From positions 1 through 64,000 of the forward strand of contig NZ_LWCS01000027.1 in assembly GCF_001650495.1 (NCBI RefSeq): DNA of 64,000 nt, read 5' to 3'. Positions 19,330-29,161 of the stretch are shown in pieces. Numbering within the stretch: the first letter of the stretch is position 1; each line of letters begins with the position of its first letter. Source of the stretch: Mycolicibacterium iranicum. GTDB taxonomy: Bacteria > Actinomycetota > Actinomycetes > Mycobacteriales > Mycobacteriaceae. The notes below the pieces were generated by a model. That model saw only the letters and a program-made list of their open reading frames with translations. It did not search any database and was not told the origin of the DNA. The position numbers were made by a program, and so were the translations under genes.

Positions 19330-20207
19330 CAGAAGCGGGAATCGTCGTCGTCGACAAACCCGGCGGTATGACGAGCCACGACGTCGTCGGCCGCTGTCGC
19401 CGTCTGTTCGGTACGCGCAAGGTCGGGCATGCCGGCACTCTGGACCCGATGGCGACCGGCGTACTGGTCGTCGGGATCGAACGCGCCACCAAGATCCTCG
19501 GCCTGCTTACGGCCACGGACAAGTCGTATGAGGCGACGATCCGGCTGGGGCAGACGACCTCCACCGAGGACGCCGAAGGCGAACTGCTGCAGCAGGTCTC
19601 GGCGGCCCAGGTGACCGGCGAGCAGGTCGAGGCCGCCATCGCGCCGCTGCGAGGGCAGATCGAGCAGGTGCCGTCTGCGGTCAGTGCAATCAAGATCGAC
19701 GGCAAGCGCGCCTATCGGATGGCGCGTGAAGGGCAGGCCGTGCAGTTACCCGCCCGTCCTGTGCGCATCGACCGATTCGATCTGATCGCCGTCCGGCCCG
19801 CAGGCGAATTCGTCGATGTCGATGTGGTCGTGGACTGCTCGAGCGGCACCTACGTCCGGGCGCTGGCACGCGATGTGGGGGCTGCACTCGGTGTCGGCGG
19901 TCACCTCACCGCGCTTCGGCGCACCCGCGTCGGCGGTTTCGGACTGGACCAGGCCCGCACCCTCGACGAGCTGGCCGAGCGCGCCGCCCTCAGCTATTCC
20001 CTCGACGAGGCGTGCTTGCAGGCGTTTCCGAAGCGCGACCTCAACGAGGCGGAGGTCGTCGACGTGAGCCACGGACGTCCCCTGCCGCCCGGCGGAATCG
20101 ACGGCGTGTACGCCGCGACGGCGCCGGACGGGCGAGTGATGGCGCTGCTGCAGGACTCCTGTTCGCGGACGAAGTCGGTGGTCGTTATCCGGCCGGCAAC
20201 GCTCTGA
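19326..20207 (+). CDS. truB: tRNA pseudouridine(55) synthase
   Basis: TruB makes pseudouridine 55 in the tRNA T-loop. The 293-residue product has [14 protein letters not shown] at the N-terminus and the catalytic motif [13 protein letters not shown] (Asp ~39), followed by [12 protein letters not shown]-terminal domain of ~70 residues replaces the PUA domain, as in other actinobacteria. The GTG start overlaps the pptT stop. Confidence 0.97.
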   Translation: MTEAGIVVVDKPGGMTSHDVVGRCRRLFGTRKVGHAGTLDPMATGVLVVGIERATKILGLLTATDKSYEATIRLGQTTSTEDAEGELLQQVSAAQVTGEQVEAAIAPLRGQIEQVPSAVSAIKIDGKRAYRMAREGQAVQLPARPVRIDRFDLIAVRPAGEFVDVDVVVDCSSGTYVRALARDVGAALGVGGHLTALRRTRVGGFGLDQARTLDELAERAALSYSLDEACLQAFPKRDLNEAEVVDVSHGRPLPPGGIDGVYAATAPDGRVMALLQDSCSRTKSVVVIRPATL

Positions 20208-20308
20208 GCCTGCGCCGAGCGCACTCGTTGGCCCACCTCAGCGGCGGCTGATTCGGGGCTGGCGTCGGCCAACGCTCACCCAACGCCGGATGTGGGCAGT
20301 ATGTGCAG

Positions 20309-20965
20309 ATGCGAGTGTTGGTGGTCGAGGATGAGGTGGTGCTGGCCGACGCGATCGCGGCCGGTCTGCGTCGATACGCGATGGCGGTGGACGTCGCCTA
20401 CGACGGCGCGGCGGCCTCAGAACGGGTCATGGTCAACGATTACGACGTCGTCGTGCTCGACCGGGACCTGCCGGCGATGTCGGGTGACGAGGTGTGCCGG
20501 CGGATGGTCGAGGCCGGAGCTCAGGCCCGGATACTGATGCTCACCGCCGCGACTGCCGTCACCGACCGGGTAGCGGGACTCCAGTTGGGCGCCGACGACT
20601 ATCTCATCAAGCCGTTCGCTTTCGCTGAGCTGGCCGCACGCGTGCAGACACTCAGCCGTCGGGCACGTCCCGCGGCGGCTCCGGTGCTGCAGCGGTCGGG
20701 CATCCGGCTCGACGCACACCGTCGAGTCGTGTCCCGCGATGGCACACCGGTGTCGTTGACGCCGAAGGAATTCGGTGTGCTCAGTGAGCTGCTACGGGCA
20801 GAAGGTGGCGTGGTTTCCGCCGAACAACTCTTGGAGAAGGCGTGGGATGAACACGCCGACCCGTTCACGGGTGCCGTGCGCTACACCATCATGACGCTGC
20901 GCCGAAAGCTCGGCGATCCATCGGTGATCGTCACCGAACCCGGAGTGGGGTACTGCATCCGATGA
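20309..20965 (+). CDS. OmpR-family response regulator
   Basis: 218 residues: a receiver domain with acidic pocket VEDE, phospho-acceptor Asp in VVLDRDLPAMSG (~residue 52), switch Thr in LTAA and Lys in LIKPF; then a winged-helix DNA-binding domain (LTPKEFGVLSELLRAEGG ... TIMTLRRKLGD ... GVGYCIR). ATG 20309 is preferred; GTG 20303 is possible. The stop overlaps the ATG of the sensor kinase gene by four bases. Signal unknown; the pair resembles CutRS/TcrXY-like systems in size. Confidence 0.92.
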   Translation: MRVLVVEDEVVLADAIAAGLRRYAMAVDVAYDGAAASERVMVNDYDVVVLDRDLPAMSGDEVCRRMVEAGAQARILMLTAATAVTDRVAGLQLGADDYLIKPFAFAELAARVQTLSRRARPAAAPVLQRSGIRLDAHRRVVSRDGTPVSLTPKEFGVLSELLRAEGGVVSAEQLLEKAWDEHADPFTGAVRYTIMTLRRKLGDPSVIVTEPGVGYCIR

Positions 20966-22128
20966 GACATCGCTCGACGATTCGCTTGCGGCTCACCCTG
21001 CTGTACGCCTGCACGTTCTTCTTCTCCAGTGCGGTGCTGGTGATCTTGATGTATCTCTATGTCGATCAGTCGCTCGACCGGCGCCTCGGCGCAGGCGCGG
21101 AAGCCATCGCCCGGCAGATCATGCTCGGCGACAGCGGCTTTCAGGACCGGCCCATCGCCAGTCGTCTCATCGGTGCGATCACAGAGCAAGCCCAAGCCCG
21201 CCGCCGGGAAACCCTTCGAGCGATGGTCGTGTGGTCGGTGGTGTCCCTCGGAGCTGCCGGTGTGGTTGCCGTCGGGACGGGATGGCTGCTGGCCGGCCGC
21301 GTCCTGAAACCTCTCCAGCAGATCACCGCGACTGCCCGTCGCGTCGTCGACACCAACTTGGGAGAGCGGATCGCACTTGCCGGCCCGAACGACGAAATCA
21401 AGGACCTGGCAGACACTTTCGACGCCATGTTGGAGCGATTGGACAGGTCTTTCGACGGCCAGCGTCGATTCGTCGCCAATGCTTCCCACGAGTTGCGCAC
21501 GCCGCTGACCATCAACAGGACGCTCATCGAGGTGGCTCTCGAGGACCCCGAGGCTCCCGATTCGCTTCGACACCTGGGCGCGACGCTGCTGGCGGTCAAT
21601 GCCCGACACGAGAAACTCATCGAGGGTCTGCTGACGCTGGCCGGTAGTCATCAACTTGCGACGAAGGCGAGGGTGGCGGTTGCCGAGCTTGTACGTCGCG
21701 CCATCGGCAATCTCGAGCGGGACGCAGAACGCGCGCAGGTCGTGATGACCGCCCGGTTGGACGAGGTGTATATCGAGGGTGACGGAGTGCTGTGGGAACG
21801 ACTGGCCCACAACATGATCGACAACGCGATTCGGTACAACCTCGCAGACGGGGGCCGGGTGTGGGTGGACCTGTCCCGGGTGGGCGCAGACATGCGTCTC
21901 GTCGTCGGCAACACGGGCCCTGTCGTTGCGGAGGACGCCGTGCCTGCGTTGTTCGAACCGTTCCGCCGAGCACTTGTGGAAGACAGGGTCGCCGACAGCA
22001 AGCGCGGTGCTGGCCTGGGGCTGTCGATCGTGCGGTCTGTGGCAACGGCACACGGCGGAACGGTCCACGCGGAGGCCCGCCGGGAGGGCGGGCTCACCGT
22101 CACGGTCACGTCGCCGGCTGTTCAGTAG
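20962..22128 (+). CDS. Two-component sensor histidine kinase
   Basis: A 388-residue membrane kinase: first membrane helix (LTLLYACTFFFSSAVLVILMYL), an extracytoplasmic loop of ~60 residues, second helix (VVSLGAAGVVAVGTGWLLAGRV), HAMP domain, H-box ANASHELRTPL, N-box HNMIDNAIRYN and G-box GAGLGLSIVRSVA. It presumably phosphorylates the response regulator encoded upstream with a four-base overlap. The 3' end overlaps the convergent hemophore-like gene by seven bases. Confidence 0.93.
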   Translation: MRHRSTIRLRLTLLYACTFFFSSAVLVILMYLYVDQSLDRRLGAGAEAIARQIMLGDSGFQDRPIASRLIGAITEQAQARRRETLRAMVVWSVVSLGAAGVVAVGTGWLLAGRVLKPLQQITATARRVVDTNLGERIALAGPNDEIKDLADTFDAMLERLDRSFDGQRRFVANASHELRTPLTINRTLIEVALEDPEAPDSLRHLGATLLAVNARHEKLIEGLLTLAGSHQLATKARVAVAELVRRAIGNLERDAERAQVVMTARLDEVYIEGDGVLWERLAHNMIDNAIRYNLADGGRVWVDLSRVGADMRLVVGNTGPVVAEDAVPALFEPFRRALVEDRVADSKRGAGLGLSIVRSVATAHGGTVHAEARREGGLTVTVTSPAVQ

Positions 22129-22502
22129 TTGTGGCAGGTCTGCGCGACCCGCTGCAGCTTTGCCACCGTGTCCTGGCCCTGCGGCGTGTCTCGCCGCGTC
22201 TCGATGATGCGTCGGACATCGGGGTTGCGGTCGAGGAACTCGTTCACTTTGGCCCGTCGCTCGGCAACGGGAAGGGCCAGCAACGCCTGCGCCTTCGCCT
22301 GTGCGTCGGGGCGATTGCGTAGCCGCTCCGCGGCCCGGGGAGCCTCGACGCTCAGAGCCGCGTCGACCTGTTCGTAACTACACGTGGTGTCGATCAGCGG
22401 TCCGCCCGGTTGCGATGCGGCGATGGGCGCGTAGCCCACTGCGCATACGGTCGCCGCAATTACCGCGGCGAATGCGGAGGTGCCTACCCGAATTCCTGCC
22501 AT
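22122..22502 (-). CDS. Hemophore-related secreted protein (Rv0203-like)
   Basis: 126 residues with a signal peptide ending near IAASQPGG and a small helical mature domain bracketed by two cysteines (TCSYEQVDAAL at the start, QTCHNY at the end) plus the DRNPDVRRIIETRRDTPQG segment. This is the pattern of mycobacterial hemophore-like proteins, which bind haem outside the cell. The Tyr-containing haem site of Rv0203 cannot be confirmed by eye. ATG 22502 has GAGAGG upstream. Convergent with the sensor kinase. Confidence 0.8.
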   Translation of the reverse strand: MAGIRVGTSAFAAVIAATVCAVGYAPIAASQPGGPLIDTTCSYEQVDAALSVEAPRAAERLRNRPDAQAKAQALLALPVAERRAKVNEFLDRNPDVRRIIETRRDTPQGQDTVAKLQRVAQTCHNY

Positions 22503-22601
22503 GGTGAGTCCTCTCTGGAGATCCGCAACGTGTCCCTCACGTCGCACCGCCATCAGACCAAGCGGGCTGTTGGATGCGCGTTGGGCGGTGAACCCCGGTT
22601 C

Positions 22602-22630
22602 TTGACGCACGTGGACGCAGGTCTTACAGT
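22602..22630 (+). promoter_or_regulatory. SigA-type promoter of the TetR gene
   Basis: TTGACG (22602-22607), a 17-bp spacer and TACAGT (22625-22630) form a housekeeping promoter. The final base of the -10 is the first base of the palindromic operator. Confidence 0.7.
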
Positions 22631-22651
22631 GCAAGCAAGTACTTGCTTGCA
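22630..22651. promoter_or_regulatory. Perfect 22-bp palindromic operator
   Basis: A perfect 22-bp palindrome built from TGCAAGCAAGT and its reverse complement lies between the -10 box and the AGGAGG (22653-22658) of the TetR-family gene. Its position covers the expected transcription start. The regulator encoded immediately downstream is the obvious ligand, giving autorepression of the TetR-HXXEE operon. Confidence 0.85.
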
Positions 22652-22665
22652 TAGGAGGTTCGCAG

Positions 22666-23244
22666 GTGACCGACCCGAAATGGGACGCCACTCAGCTCGC
22701 TGTCCTCGACGCTGCGGTGACTTGCGCCGAGCAGGTGGGCTTCGGTGCCATGACGACTCGTCGCGTCGCCGAACTGGCCGGTGTGAACGAGGTGACCATC
22801 TTCCGCCGCTTCGGCTCGAAGGCGGGACTCGTCGCGGCTGCATTCGAGCGCGAGGCTGCGACGATCGCGAGTTCCGTCGGCGACTACACGGGTGATCTGC
22901 GGGCCGACCTGCTGCGGGTCGTGGCTTCGATCTGGGACGCCACGGGCCGCCGCAAGAACGTGCTCCCGGCGATCCTGGCCGAACTCGCCAACAACACCGA
23001 ACTGCGTTCGGCAGCAACACATTCAATCAATGAAGTCGGCAGGGTTGCCGAGATCCTGGCTCGCTACCAGCGCGAGGGGGCGTTGCAGGAGGAACCCCCT
23101 CTGCTGGCATACGCAGCTCTGGTGGGCCCCCTGGTGTACCTGGGGATCGTCTCGCGACTGCTCCCCGAGCCCCCCACCGTAGACCTCGAAGCCCACGTCG
23201 ATCAGTACCTGCAAGGCCGAGCAATTTCAGAGGAGACACGATGA
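22666..23244 (+). CDS. TetR-family transcriptional regulator
   Basis: 192 residues. The N-terminal helix-turn-helix is VLDAAVTCAEQVGFGAMTTRRVAELAGVNEVTIFRRFGSK; the C-terminal ligand domain belongs to the AcrR/TetR C-11-like type. GTG 22666 has a strong AGGAGG eight bases upstream. The stop overlaps the start of the HXXEE gene by four bases, so repressor and membrane protein are coupled. The effector is unknown. Confidence 0.92.
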   Translation: MTDPKWDATQLAVLDAAVTCAEQVGFGAMTTRRVAELAGVNEVTIFRRFGSKAGLVAAAFEREAATIASSVGDYTGDLRADLLRVVASIWDATGRRKNVLPAILAELANNTELRSAATHSINEVGRVAEILARYQREGALQEEPPLLAYAALVGPLVYLGIVSRLLPEPPTVDLEAHVDQYLQGRAISEETR

Positions 23245-23882
23245 TCACCGCAGCACCCAGCTATTCCGTGGACGAGTACCGCCGCTACACCCGAGCTACC
23301 CAATGGCTCAACGGGATCGGCGCGGTAATTGCCATCGCCCTCGGCATCTTCATTCTGGTTGACCCCGCCAGGCGAACCGACCCCGACTGGGTGTTCTGGC
23401 TGATCTGGCCCATCGCGACGTTGCACACGATCGAGGAGTACCTGTGGCCCGGCGGCTTCCTCAAGTACTTCAACGGGGTGGCCTGGGGGAGCGGTGACCC
23501 GCACGGACCGCTGACGGCCCGGCGCGCATTCTTCACCGATGCTGTTGCAGGGCTTTTCAATCCGCTCGCCGTCCTCGTCCTGAGCATCGCCTACCTACCC
23601 GCTGTGTGGTTCTTTGTCGGGGTGCTGCTGATCAACGGGTTCTTCCACCTCATCGAGACCCTGAAGACCGGCCGGTATTTCCCGGGCGCCGTCACCGGGA
23701 CGCTGCTCTATCTTCCCGGATTCACCGCCATCACGATGTTCTATGTCAATCGGGGACTGGTCACCGGCGTCGATCTGGCCGCGATGTTCGCTCTCGCTAC
23801 GGCCTTCACCGCCGGATTCTTTGCCCTGGTGAGGAGCTGGCAACGCGCCGACACACCGTCACCCTCGCTGGTCAACACCTGA
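23241..23882 (+). CDS. HXXEE-domain integral membrane protein
   Basis: 213 residues with about six hydrophobic segments. The HXXEE motif is HTIEE in the second segment (~residue 57), with later conserved N and FH residues (INGFFHLIETL). The conserved His/Glu residues inside membrane helices suggest a metal-dependent active site, but no function is known for the family. Translated from an ATG overlapping the TetR stop, so it is probably what the TetR protein controls. Confidence 0.85.
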   Translation: MITAAPSYSVDEYRRYTRATQWLNGIGAVIAIALGIFILVDPARRTDPDWVFWLIWPIATLHTIEEYLWPGGFLKYFNGVAWGSGDPHGPLTARRAFFTDAVAGLFNPLAVLVLSIAYLPAVWFFVGVLLINGFFHLIETLKTGRYFPGAVTGTLLYLPGFTAITMFYVNRGLVTGVDLAAMFALATAFTAGFFALVRSWQRADTPSPSLVNT

Positions 23883-23886
23883 GCGC

Positions 23887-24318
23887 TCAGCAGTAGAGCC
23901 GCTCGAATTCCTTGATCGACTTGTCGATGTCGCCTTTGACCGCGCGCGCGGCAGCGGCGCCGATGGGGCCGAACAGCGGCGCGCCGCCGAGGTCCATCCG
24001 CACCGTGAAGGTGCAGCCCTCGCCCGCGGAGGCGACCCTCATCGTCAGCTTGTACCTCGTCCCGCCCACGCCCTCGCCGCTGACCGCCAACGCCGACGGC
24101 GGGTCGAACTCCCGGACTGTCCACGTGACGCGGTTGCGCATTCCCTTGGCACCCGCAACGCCGACAATCGTCGTCCCCACGGTGATCCCGTCGGGCAACT
24201 CGGAGCGCCACCCCTGATGCATGGTCAGCCAGTCGCCCATCGAGGAAAGGTCCGACACGTGCGTCCACGCCTGCTCGGCCGACAGCGGCAGCGAGCGGGA
24301 CAACTCCAATTTGGCCAC
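23887..24318 (-). CDS. SRPBCC-family (START-like) protein
   Basis: 143 residues with the polyketide-cyclase/START-like pattern: an N-terminal AEQAWTHVSDLSSMGDWL, a middle VTWTVREFDPPSALAVSGEG strand pair and a long C-terminal helix (AAAARAVKGDIDKSIKEFERL). Such proteins bind hydrophobic ligands in a helix-grip cavity; no specific ligand is evident. Transcribed from the same strand as the DtxR-type regulator, eight bases after it, so the two are probably co-transcribed. Convergent with the HXXEE gene. Confidence 0.85.
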   Translation of the reverse strand: MAKLELSRSLPLSAEQAWTHVSDLSSMGDWLTMHQGWRSELPDGITVGTTIVGVAGAKGMRNRVTWTVREFDPPSALAVSGEGVGGTRYKLTMRVASAGEGCTFTVRMDLGGAPLFGPIGAAAARAVKGDIDKSIKEFERLYC

Positions 24319-24326
24319 AGTGCCTC

Positions 24327-25034
24327 CTACGCGATGACCCAGATTGCCTGTGCGGCAGGGCTTCCCAGATCCACAGTGGTTTCGTCACCGGGTTCCTCGA
24401 TGGCGACGGAGATCATGCCGGCGAAGTCCCGACGCGCCACGACGCGCAGCCGGGAGTCCAGGCTGATCCCGACGGAGTCGAAGTACCTCAGCATCTCGGG
24501 ATCGGCGTCGGAGATGCGCGCGACGGTGCCCGCCTCGCCGTCCTGGCAGGCCGACAGCTGTCGCGCGGGTGGCGTCGGAACCTTGCCGTCCGCCGCGGGG
24601 ATCGGATCGCCGTGCGGATCGCGCGTCGGGTAGCCCAACTTCGCGTCGATGCGGTCGAGCATCCGGTCGGAGACCGCGTGCTCCAGGATCTCGGCCTCGT
24701 CATGAACCTCGTCCCAGCCGTAACCCAGCTCGTTGACGAGGAACGTCTCCATCAGTCGGTGCCTGCGCACCATGGCCAGCGCGGCGCGGCGACCTGCGTC
24801 GGTGAGTGTCACCGCGCCGTACTTCTCGTGGTCGACCAGACCTTGATCGGCAAGCTTGCGGATCGACTCCGACGCGGTGCTCGCCGACACACCGATGCGG
24901 TCCGCCAGCAATTTCGTGCTGACCTTCTCCCGCGACCATTCCTGCGCGGTCCAGATGACCTTCAGGTAGTCCTGCGCAACCGTCGACAAATCGCTGGGGT
25001 TGGCGGGGTCGGCGGTGTTGTCGCTAGGACTCAC
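24327..25034 (-). CDS. sirR: DtxR/MntR-type metal-dependent regulator (SirR-like)
   Basis: 235 residues: N-terminal winged helix (TKLLADRIGVSASTASESIRKLADQGLVDHEKYGAVTLT), a dimerisation and metal-binding domain containing the C/E/H ligands (MVRRHRLMETFLVNELG, EAEILEHAVSD) and an FeoA/SH3-like C-terminal domain. The homologue in the same M. tuberculosis neighbourhood is sirR (Rv2788). Likely senses Mn2+ or Fe2+. GTG 25034 is the best start, directly before the PSDN segment; an upstream in-frame start would overlap the ribF promoter region. Divergent from ribF. Confidence 0.88.
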   Translation of the reverse strand: MSPSDNTADPANPSDLSTVAQDYLKVIWTAQEWSREKVSTKLLADRIGVSASTASESIRKLADQGLVDHEKYGAVTLTDAGRRAALAMVRRHRLMETFLVNELGYGWDEVHDEAEILEHAVSDRMLDRIDAKLGYPTRDPHGDPIPAADGKVPTPPARQLSACQDGEAGTVARISDADPEMLRYFDSVGISLDSRLRVVARRDFAGMISVAIEEPGDETTVDLGSPAAQAIWVIA

Positions 25035-25126
25035 AACTAGGAAGTTTAGGCAATCATCACCTGATCCGTTGGTGCCGCTCGACCGCAATTTGGGCCGAAG
25101 TGGCGGCCGGGTCGTAGGCTAGCGGC

Positions 25127-26101
25127 GTGCAGCGCTGGCGGGGGCAGGACGAAATCCCCACAGACTGGGGTCGATGCGTCGTCACCATCGGGGTGTTCGA
25201 CGGCGTTCATCGTGGGCATCAGGAACTGATCAGCCGAGCCGTGAAGGCGGGCCGGTCGCGCGGCGTCCCGACGGTGCTCATGACATTCGACCCCCATCCG
25301 ATGGAGGTCGTCTTTCCCGGGAGTCATCCGGCGCAACTGACCACGTTGACCCGGCGCGCCGAGTTGGTCGAGGAGATGGGCATCGATGTTTTCCTCGTGA
25401 TGCCGTTCACCGCGGACTTCATGAAGCTCACGCCTGAGCGCTACATCCACGAGCTGCTCGTCGAGCGGCTCCACGTCGTCGAGGTCGTGGTCGGGGACAA
25501 CTTCACGTTCGGCAAGAAGGCCGCCGGAAACGTCGATCTGTTGCGCAAGGCCGGCGACCGGTTCGGTTTCGCGGTGGACTCCCTCTCGCTGGTGGCCGAA
25601 CACCATCAAGACGAGACGGTGACGTTTTCGTCGACCTACATCCGCTCCTGTGTCGATGCCGGCGACATGGTGGCCGCCGCCGAGGCGCTGGGACGGCCGC
25701 ACCGCGTCGAAGGTGTCGTGGTGCGCGGGGACGGCCGAGGCAAGGATCTGGGCTACCCGACCGCCAACGTCGCCCCGCCCATGTATTCGGCGATCCCGGC
25801 CGACGGCGTCTACGCGGCCTGGTTCACCGTCCTCGGGCACGGGCCCGTGGTCGGTACCGTCATCCCGGGTGAGCGCTACCAGGCCGCGGTGTCGGTCGGC
25901 ACCAACCCGACGTTTTCCGGGCGCACCCGCACGGTGGAGGCGTTCGTCCTCGACACCGATGCAGACCTCTACGGCCAGCACGTCGCAGTCGACTTCGTCG
26001 CCCGGTTGCGCGGCCAGGAGAAGTTCGACTCGGTGTCTGATCTGGTGACTGCGATGGGCGCCGACACCGACCGGGCACGCACCATTCTGTCTGCTCACTA
26101 G
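25127..26101 (+). CDS. ribF: Bifunctional riboflavin kinase / FAD synthetase
   Basis: RibF converts riboflavin to FMN and then FAD. The 324-residue product shows the adenylyltransferase domain with TIGVFDGVHRGHQ and TFSSTYIR, then the kinase domain beginning VVVRGDGRGKDLGYPTANV and ending with a helical C-terminus (DSVSDLVTAM). The GTG start at 25127 fits the M. tuberculosis protein. Divergent from sirR. Confidence 0.96.
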   Translation: MQRWRGQDEIPTDWGRCVVTIGVFDGVHRGHQELISRAVKAGRSRGVPTVLMTFDPHPMEVVFPGSHPAQLTTLTRRAELVEEMGIDVFLVMPFTADFMKLTPERYIHELLVERLHVVEVVVGDNFTFGKKAAGNVDLLRKAGDRFGFAVDSLSLVAEHHQDETVTFSSTYIRSCVDAGDMVAAAEALGRPHRVEGVVVRGDGRGKDLGYPTANVAPPMYSAIPADGVYAAWFTVLGHGPVVGTVIPGERYQAAVSVGTNPTFSGRTRTVEAFVLDTDADLYGQHVAVDFVARLRGQEKFDSVSDLVTAMGADTDRARTILSAH

Positions 26102-26116
26102 CTGGGCTTTCGCCGA

Positions 26117-26147
26117 TTGGCGGCCGTCGAGGCCGCGCTGCTACACT
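26117..26147 (+). promoter_or_regulatory. Predicted rpsO promoter
   Basis: TACACT (26142-26147) is a good -10 upstream of rpsO. The best -35 is TTGGCG (26117-26122) with a long 19-bp spacer, so the -35 is uncertain. A transcript starting near 26154 would have a leader of ~89 bases containing the short hairpin TCGGG-N6-CCCGA. Confidence 0.5.
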
Positions 26148-26242
26148 CCCTGCCGACCTGAGTCGTGCTGCAGTTCGCGGTGGCCGTGCTCTTTCTCGGG
26201 ATTCACCCCGATGTTCGCGGACCGAATTGATGGAGTTGTTTC

Positions 26243-26512
26243 GTGGCGCTCTCGACCGAGCAGAAAAAAGACATCCTGGGCCAGTACGGCCTGCATGACA
26301 CCGACACCGGGTCCCCGGAGGCGCAGGTCGCGCTGCTGACCAAGCGGATCTCCGATCTCACCGAGCACCTCAAGCAGCACAAGCACGATCACCACTCCCG
26401 CCGCGGGCTGCTGCTGCTGGTCGGCCGTCGTCGCCGGCTGCTGAAGTACGTCGCCCAGGTCGACGTCGAGCGGTACCGCTCCTTGATCGAGCGCCTCGGC
26501 CTGCGCCGCTGA
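26243..26512 (+). CDS. rpsO: 30S ribosomal protein S15
   Basis: The 89-residue S15 has the family pattern: [29 protein letters not shown] followed by [21 protein letters not shown]. It binds 16S rRNA at the central-domain three-way junction. The start codon is GTG 26243 with GGAG upstream. A strong hairpin follows the gene, and pnp lies downstream, the order common to most bacteria. Confidence 0.98.
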   Translation: MALSTEQKKDILGQYGLHDTDTGSPEAQVALLTKRISDLTEHLKQHKHDHHSRRGLLLLVGRRRRLLKYVAQVDVERYRSLIERLGLRR

Positions 26513-26532
26513 CCCGAGCAGTTCTCGCACCT

Positions 26533-26560
26533 CGCCCCGCTGTCGCCCGACAGCGGGGCG
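26533..26560 (+). terminator. Hairpin after rpsO
   Basis: CGCCCCGCTGTCG (26533-26545) pairs perfectly with CGACAGCGGGGCG (26548-26560), a 13-bp GC-rich stem. It is followed by a weak T-rich stretch (GAGTTGTTGG). It is probably a terminator or an RNase-processing hairpin between rpsO and pnp. The rest of the 375-base gap up to pnp shows no gene. Confidence 0.75.
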
Positions 26561-26887
26561 GAGTTGTTGGTGGGCGAGTGCCCGAGGCCCACGATTAGGG
26601 GTTTCGCAGGTCCCGGGATGTAACATGGGTGCGTTCTCCTGCCCAACGGCACGAACACACCTGGGTGCGGTCCTCGCAGACCCGCGTGCACCGTTCCCGC
26701 GTGACACGACACGAACCGCCTGATCGCGCGGTCTTCGGTAGTGGCTGTCGGAGGAATCCTCCGGCCGCTTCGATCGACGGCCGTCGACGCATCCGGGCGA
26801 CTCCCCGGGTCACCCCCGGGGTATGCGCGATAAGCGCGCGTGATCACGCAAAACGGTAGATGACCAAGAGAGGCCGTACGGACATCC

Positions 26888-29161
26888 ATGTCTGTAGTTG
26901 AAATTGAAGACGGCGTGTACGAATCCACCGCCGTGATCGACAACGGGAGCTTCGGCACCCGCACCATCCGTTTCGAGACCGGCCGGCTGGCCCAGCAGGC
27001 CGCCGGCTCCGTCGTCGCCTACCTCGACGACGAGACCATGCTGCTGAGCGCGACCACCGCCAGCAAGCAGCCCAAGGAGCATTTCGACTTCTTCCCGCTG
27101 ACGATTGACGTCGAAGAGCGGATGTACGCCGCGGGCCGCATCCCCGGATCGTTCTTCCGCCGCGAGGGACGTCCTTCCACCGACGCGATCCTGACCTGTC
27201 GCCTGATCGACCGGCCGCTGCGCCCGTCGTTCGTCAGCGGCCTGCGCAACGAGATCCAGGTCGTGGTGACGGTGCTGAGCCTGGACCCCAAGGACCTGTA
27301 CGACGTGCTCGCCATCAACGCGGCGTCGGCGTCCACCCAGATCTCGGGTCTGCCGTTCTCCGGCCCGGTCGGCGGCGTGCGCGTCGCCCTCATCTCCACT
27401 CCTGAAGACAAGGGCGGCCAGTGGGTCGCATTCCCCACCGTCGAGCAGCTGGAGAAGGCCGTGTTCGACATGGTCGTCGCCGGTCGCAAGGTCGACGACG
27501 ACGTGGCCATCATGATGGTGGAGGCCGAGGCCACCGAGAACGTCATCGAGCTCGTCGCCGGTGGCGCGGGTGCCCCGACCGAGACCGTTGTGGCCGAGGG
27601 ACTTGAGGCCGCCAAGCCGTTCATCGCGGTGCTGTGCGACGCCCAGGCCGAGCTGGCGGGCGCCGCGGGTAAGGAGACCGCCGAGTATCCGCTGTTCCCC
27701 GAGTACGGCGACGACGTCTACTACTCGGTCGCATCGGTGGCGACCGAGGCGCTGGCGCAGGCTCTGACCGTCCCCGGCAAGGAAGAGCGCAACGACCGCA
27801 CCGACGAGATCAAGGTCGAGGTGCTCGAGCGTCTGGCCGAGCAGTACGCCGGCCGCGAGAAGGAGATCGGCGCTGCCTACCGGTCGCTGACCAAAAAGCT
27901 TGTGCGCCAGCGCATCCTGACCGATAACTTCCGTATCGACGGACGTGGCGTCACCGACATCCGCGCCCTTTCCGCCGAGGTCGCGGTCATCCCGCGGGCC
28001 CACGGCAGCGCGCTGTTCGAGCGTGGCGAGACCCAGATCATGGGCGTCACCACCCTGGACATGGTCAAGATGGCCCAGCAGATCGACTCGCTGGGGCCTG
28101 AGACGTCCAAGCGCTACATGCACCACTACAACTTCCCGCCGTTCTCCACGGGTGAGACGGGTCGCGTCGGTTCGCCGAAGCGCCGCGAGATCGGCCACGG
28201 CGCGCTCGCCGAGCGTGCGCTGGTGCCGGTGCTGCCCAGCGTCGAGGAGTTCCCCTACGCAATCCGCCAGGTGTCGGAGGCGTTGGGCTCGAACGGCTCC
28301 ACGTCGATGGGCTCGGTGTGTGCGTCGACCCTGTCGCTGCTGAACGCCGGTGTGCCGCTCAAGGCGCCGGTTGCCGGTATCGCGATGGGCCTGGTGTCCG
28401 ACGACGTCGAGGTTGACGGGAAGGCCGAGCGCCGCTTCGTCACGTTGACCGACATCCTCGGCGCCGAAGATGCCTTCGGCGACATGGACTTCAAGTGCGC
28501 GGGCACCAAGGACTTCGTCACCGCGCTGCAGTTGGACACCAAGCTCGACGGCATCCCGTCGCAGGTTCTGGCCGGTGCTCTCAGTCAGGCCAAGGACGCC
28601 CGTCTGACCATCCTCGAGGTGATGGCGGAGGCGATCGACGCCCCCGATGAGATGAGCCCGTACGCACCGCGGATTACCACGATCAAGGTCCCCGTCGACA
28701 AGATCGGCGAGGTCATCGGGCCCAAGGGCAAGATGATCAACTCGATCACCGAAGAGACCGGAGCGTCGATCTCCATCGAGGACGACGGCACCGTGTTCGT
28801 CGGGGCGTCCAACGGCGAGGCGGCGCAGGCGGCGATCGACAAGATCAACGCGATCGCGAACCCGCAGCTGCCCAAGGTCGGCGAGCGTTTCCTCGGCACG
28901 GTGGTGAAGACCACCGACTTCGGAGCTTTCGTTTCGTTGCTGCCCGGCCGCGACGGCCTGGTGCACATCTCGAAGCTGGGCCGCGGCAAGCGGGTCAACA
29001 AGGTCGAAGACGTCGTCAAGGTCGGTGACAAGCTGCGCGTCGAGATCGCCGACATCGACAACCGCGGCAAGATCTCGCTGGTCCTGGTCGCCGAAGAAGA
29101 CTCGGCGTCCGAGACGACCGCTGACGCACCGGTTGATGCAGCAGCGACCGCCAGCAGCTAG
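26888..29161 (+). CDS. pnp: Polynucleotide phosphorylase
   Basis: PNPase is the 3'-to-5' phosphorolytic exoribonuclease; in mycobacteria it is also called GpsI. The 757-residue protein contains two RNase PH-like domains, a KH domain ([18 protein letters not shown], ~598) and an S1 domain ([20 protein letters not shown], ~664), full length for the family. ATG 26888 lacks a close Shine-Dalgarno; GAGAGG lies about 14 bases upstream. The 3' end overlaps the probable start of pepR. Confidence 0.97.
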   Translation: MSVVEIEDGVYESTAVIDNGSFGTRTIRFETGRLAQQAAGSVVAYLDDETMLLSATTASKQPKEHFDFFPLTIDVEERMYAAGRIPGSFFRREGRPSTDAILTCRLIDRPLRPSFVSGLRNEIQVVVTVLSLDPKDLYDVLAINAASASTQISGLPFSGPVGGVRVALISTPEDKGGQWVAFPTVEQLEKAVFDMVVAGRKVDDDVAIMMVEAEATENVIELVAGGAGAPTETVVAEGLEAAKPFIAVLCDAQAELAGAAGKETAEYPLFPEYGDDVYYSVASVATEALAQALTVPGKEERNDRTDEIKVEVLERLAEQYAGREKEIGAAYRSLTKKLVRQRILTDNFRIDGRGVTDIRALSAEVAVIPRAHGSALFERGETQIMGVTTLDMVKMAQQIDSLGPETSKRYMHHYNFPPFSTGETGRVGSPKRREIGHGALAERALVPVLPSVEEFPYAIRQVSEALGSNGSTSMGSVCASTLSLLNAGVPLKAPVAGIAMGLVSDDVEVDGKAERRFVTLTDILGAEDAFGDMDFKCAGTKDFVTALQLDTKLDGIPSQVLAGALSQAKDARLTILEVMAEAIDAPDEMSPYAPRITTIKVPVDKIGEVIGPKGKMINSITEETGASISIEDDGTVFVGASNGEAAQAAIDKINAIANPQLPKVGERFLGTVVKTTDFGAFVSLLPGRDGLVHISKLGRGKRVNKVEDVVKVGDKLRVEIADIDNRGKISLVLVAEEDSASETTADAPVDAAATASS

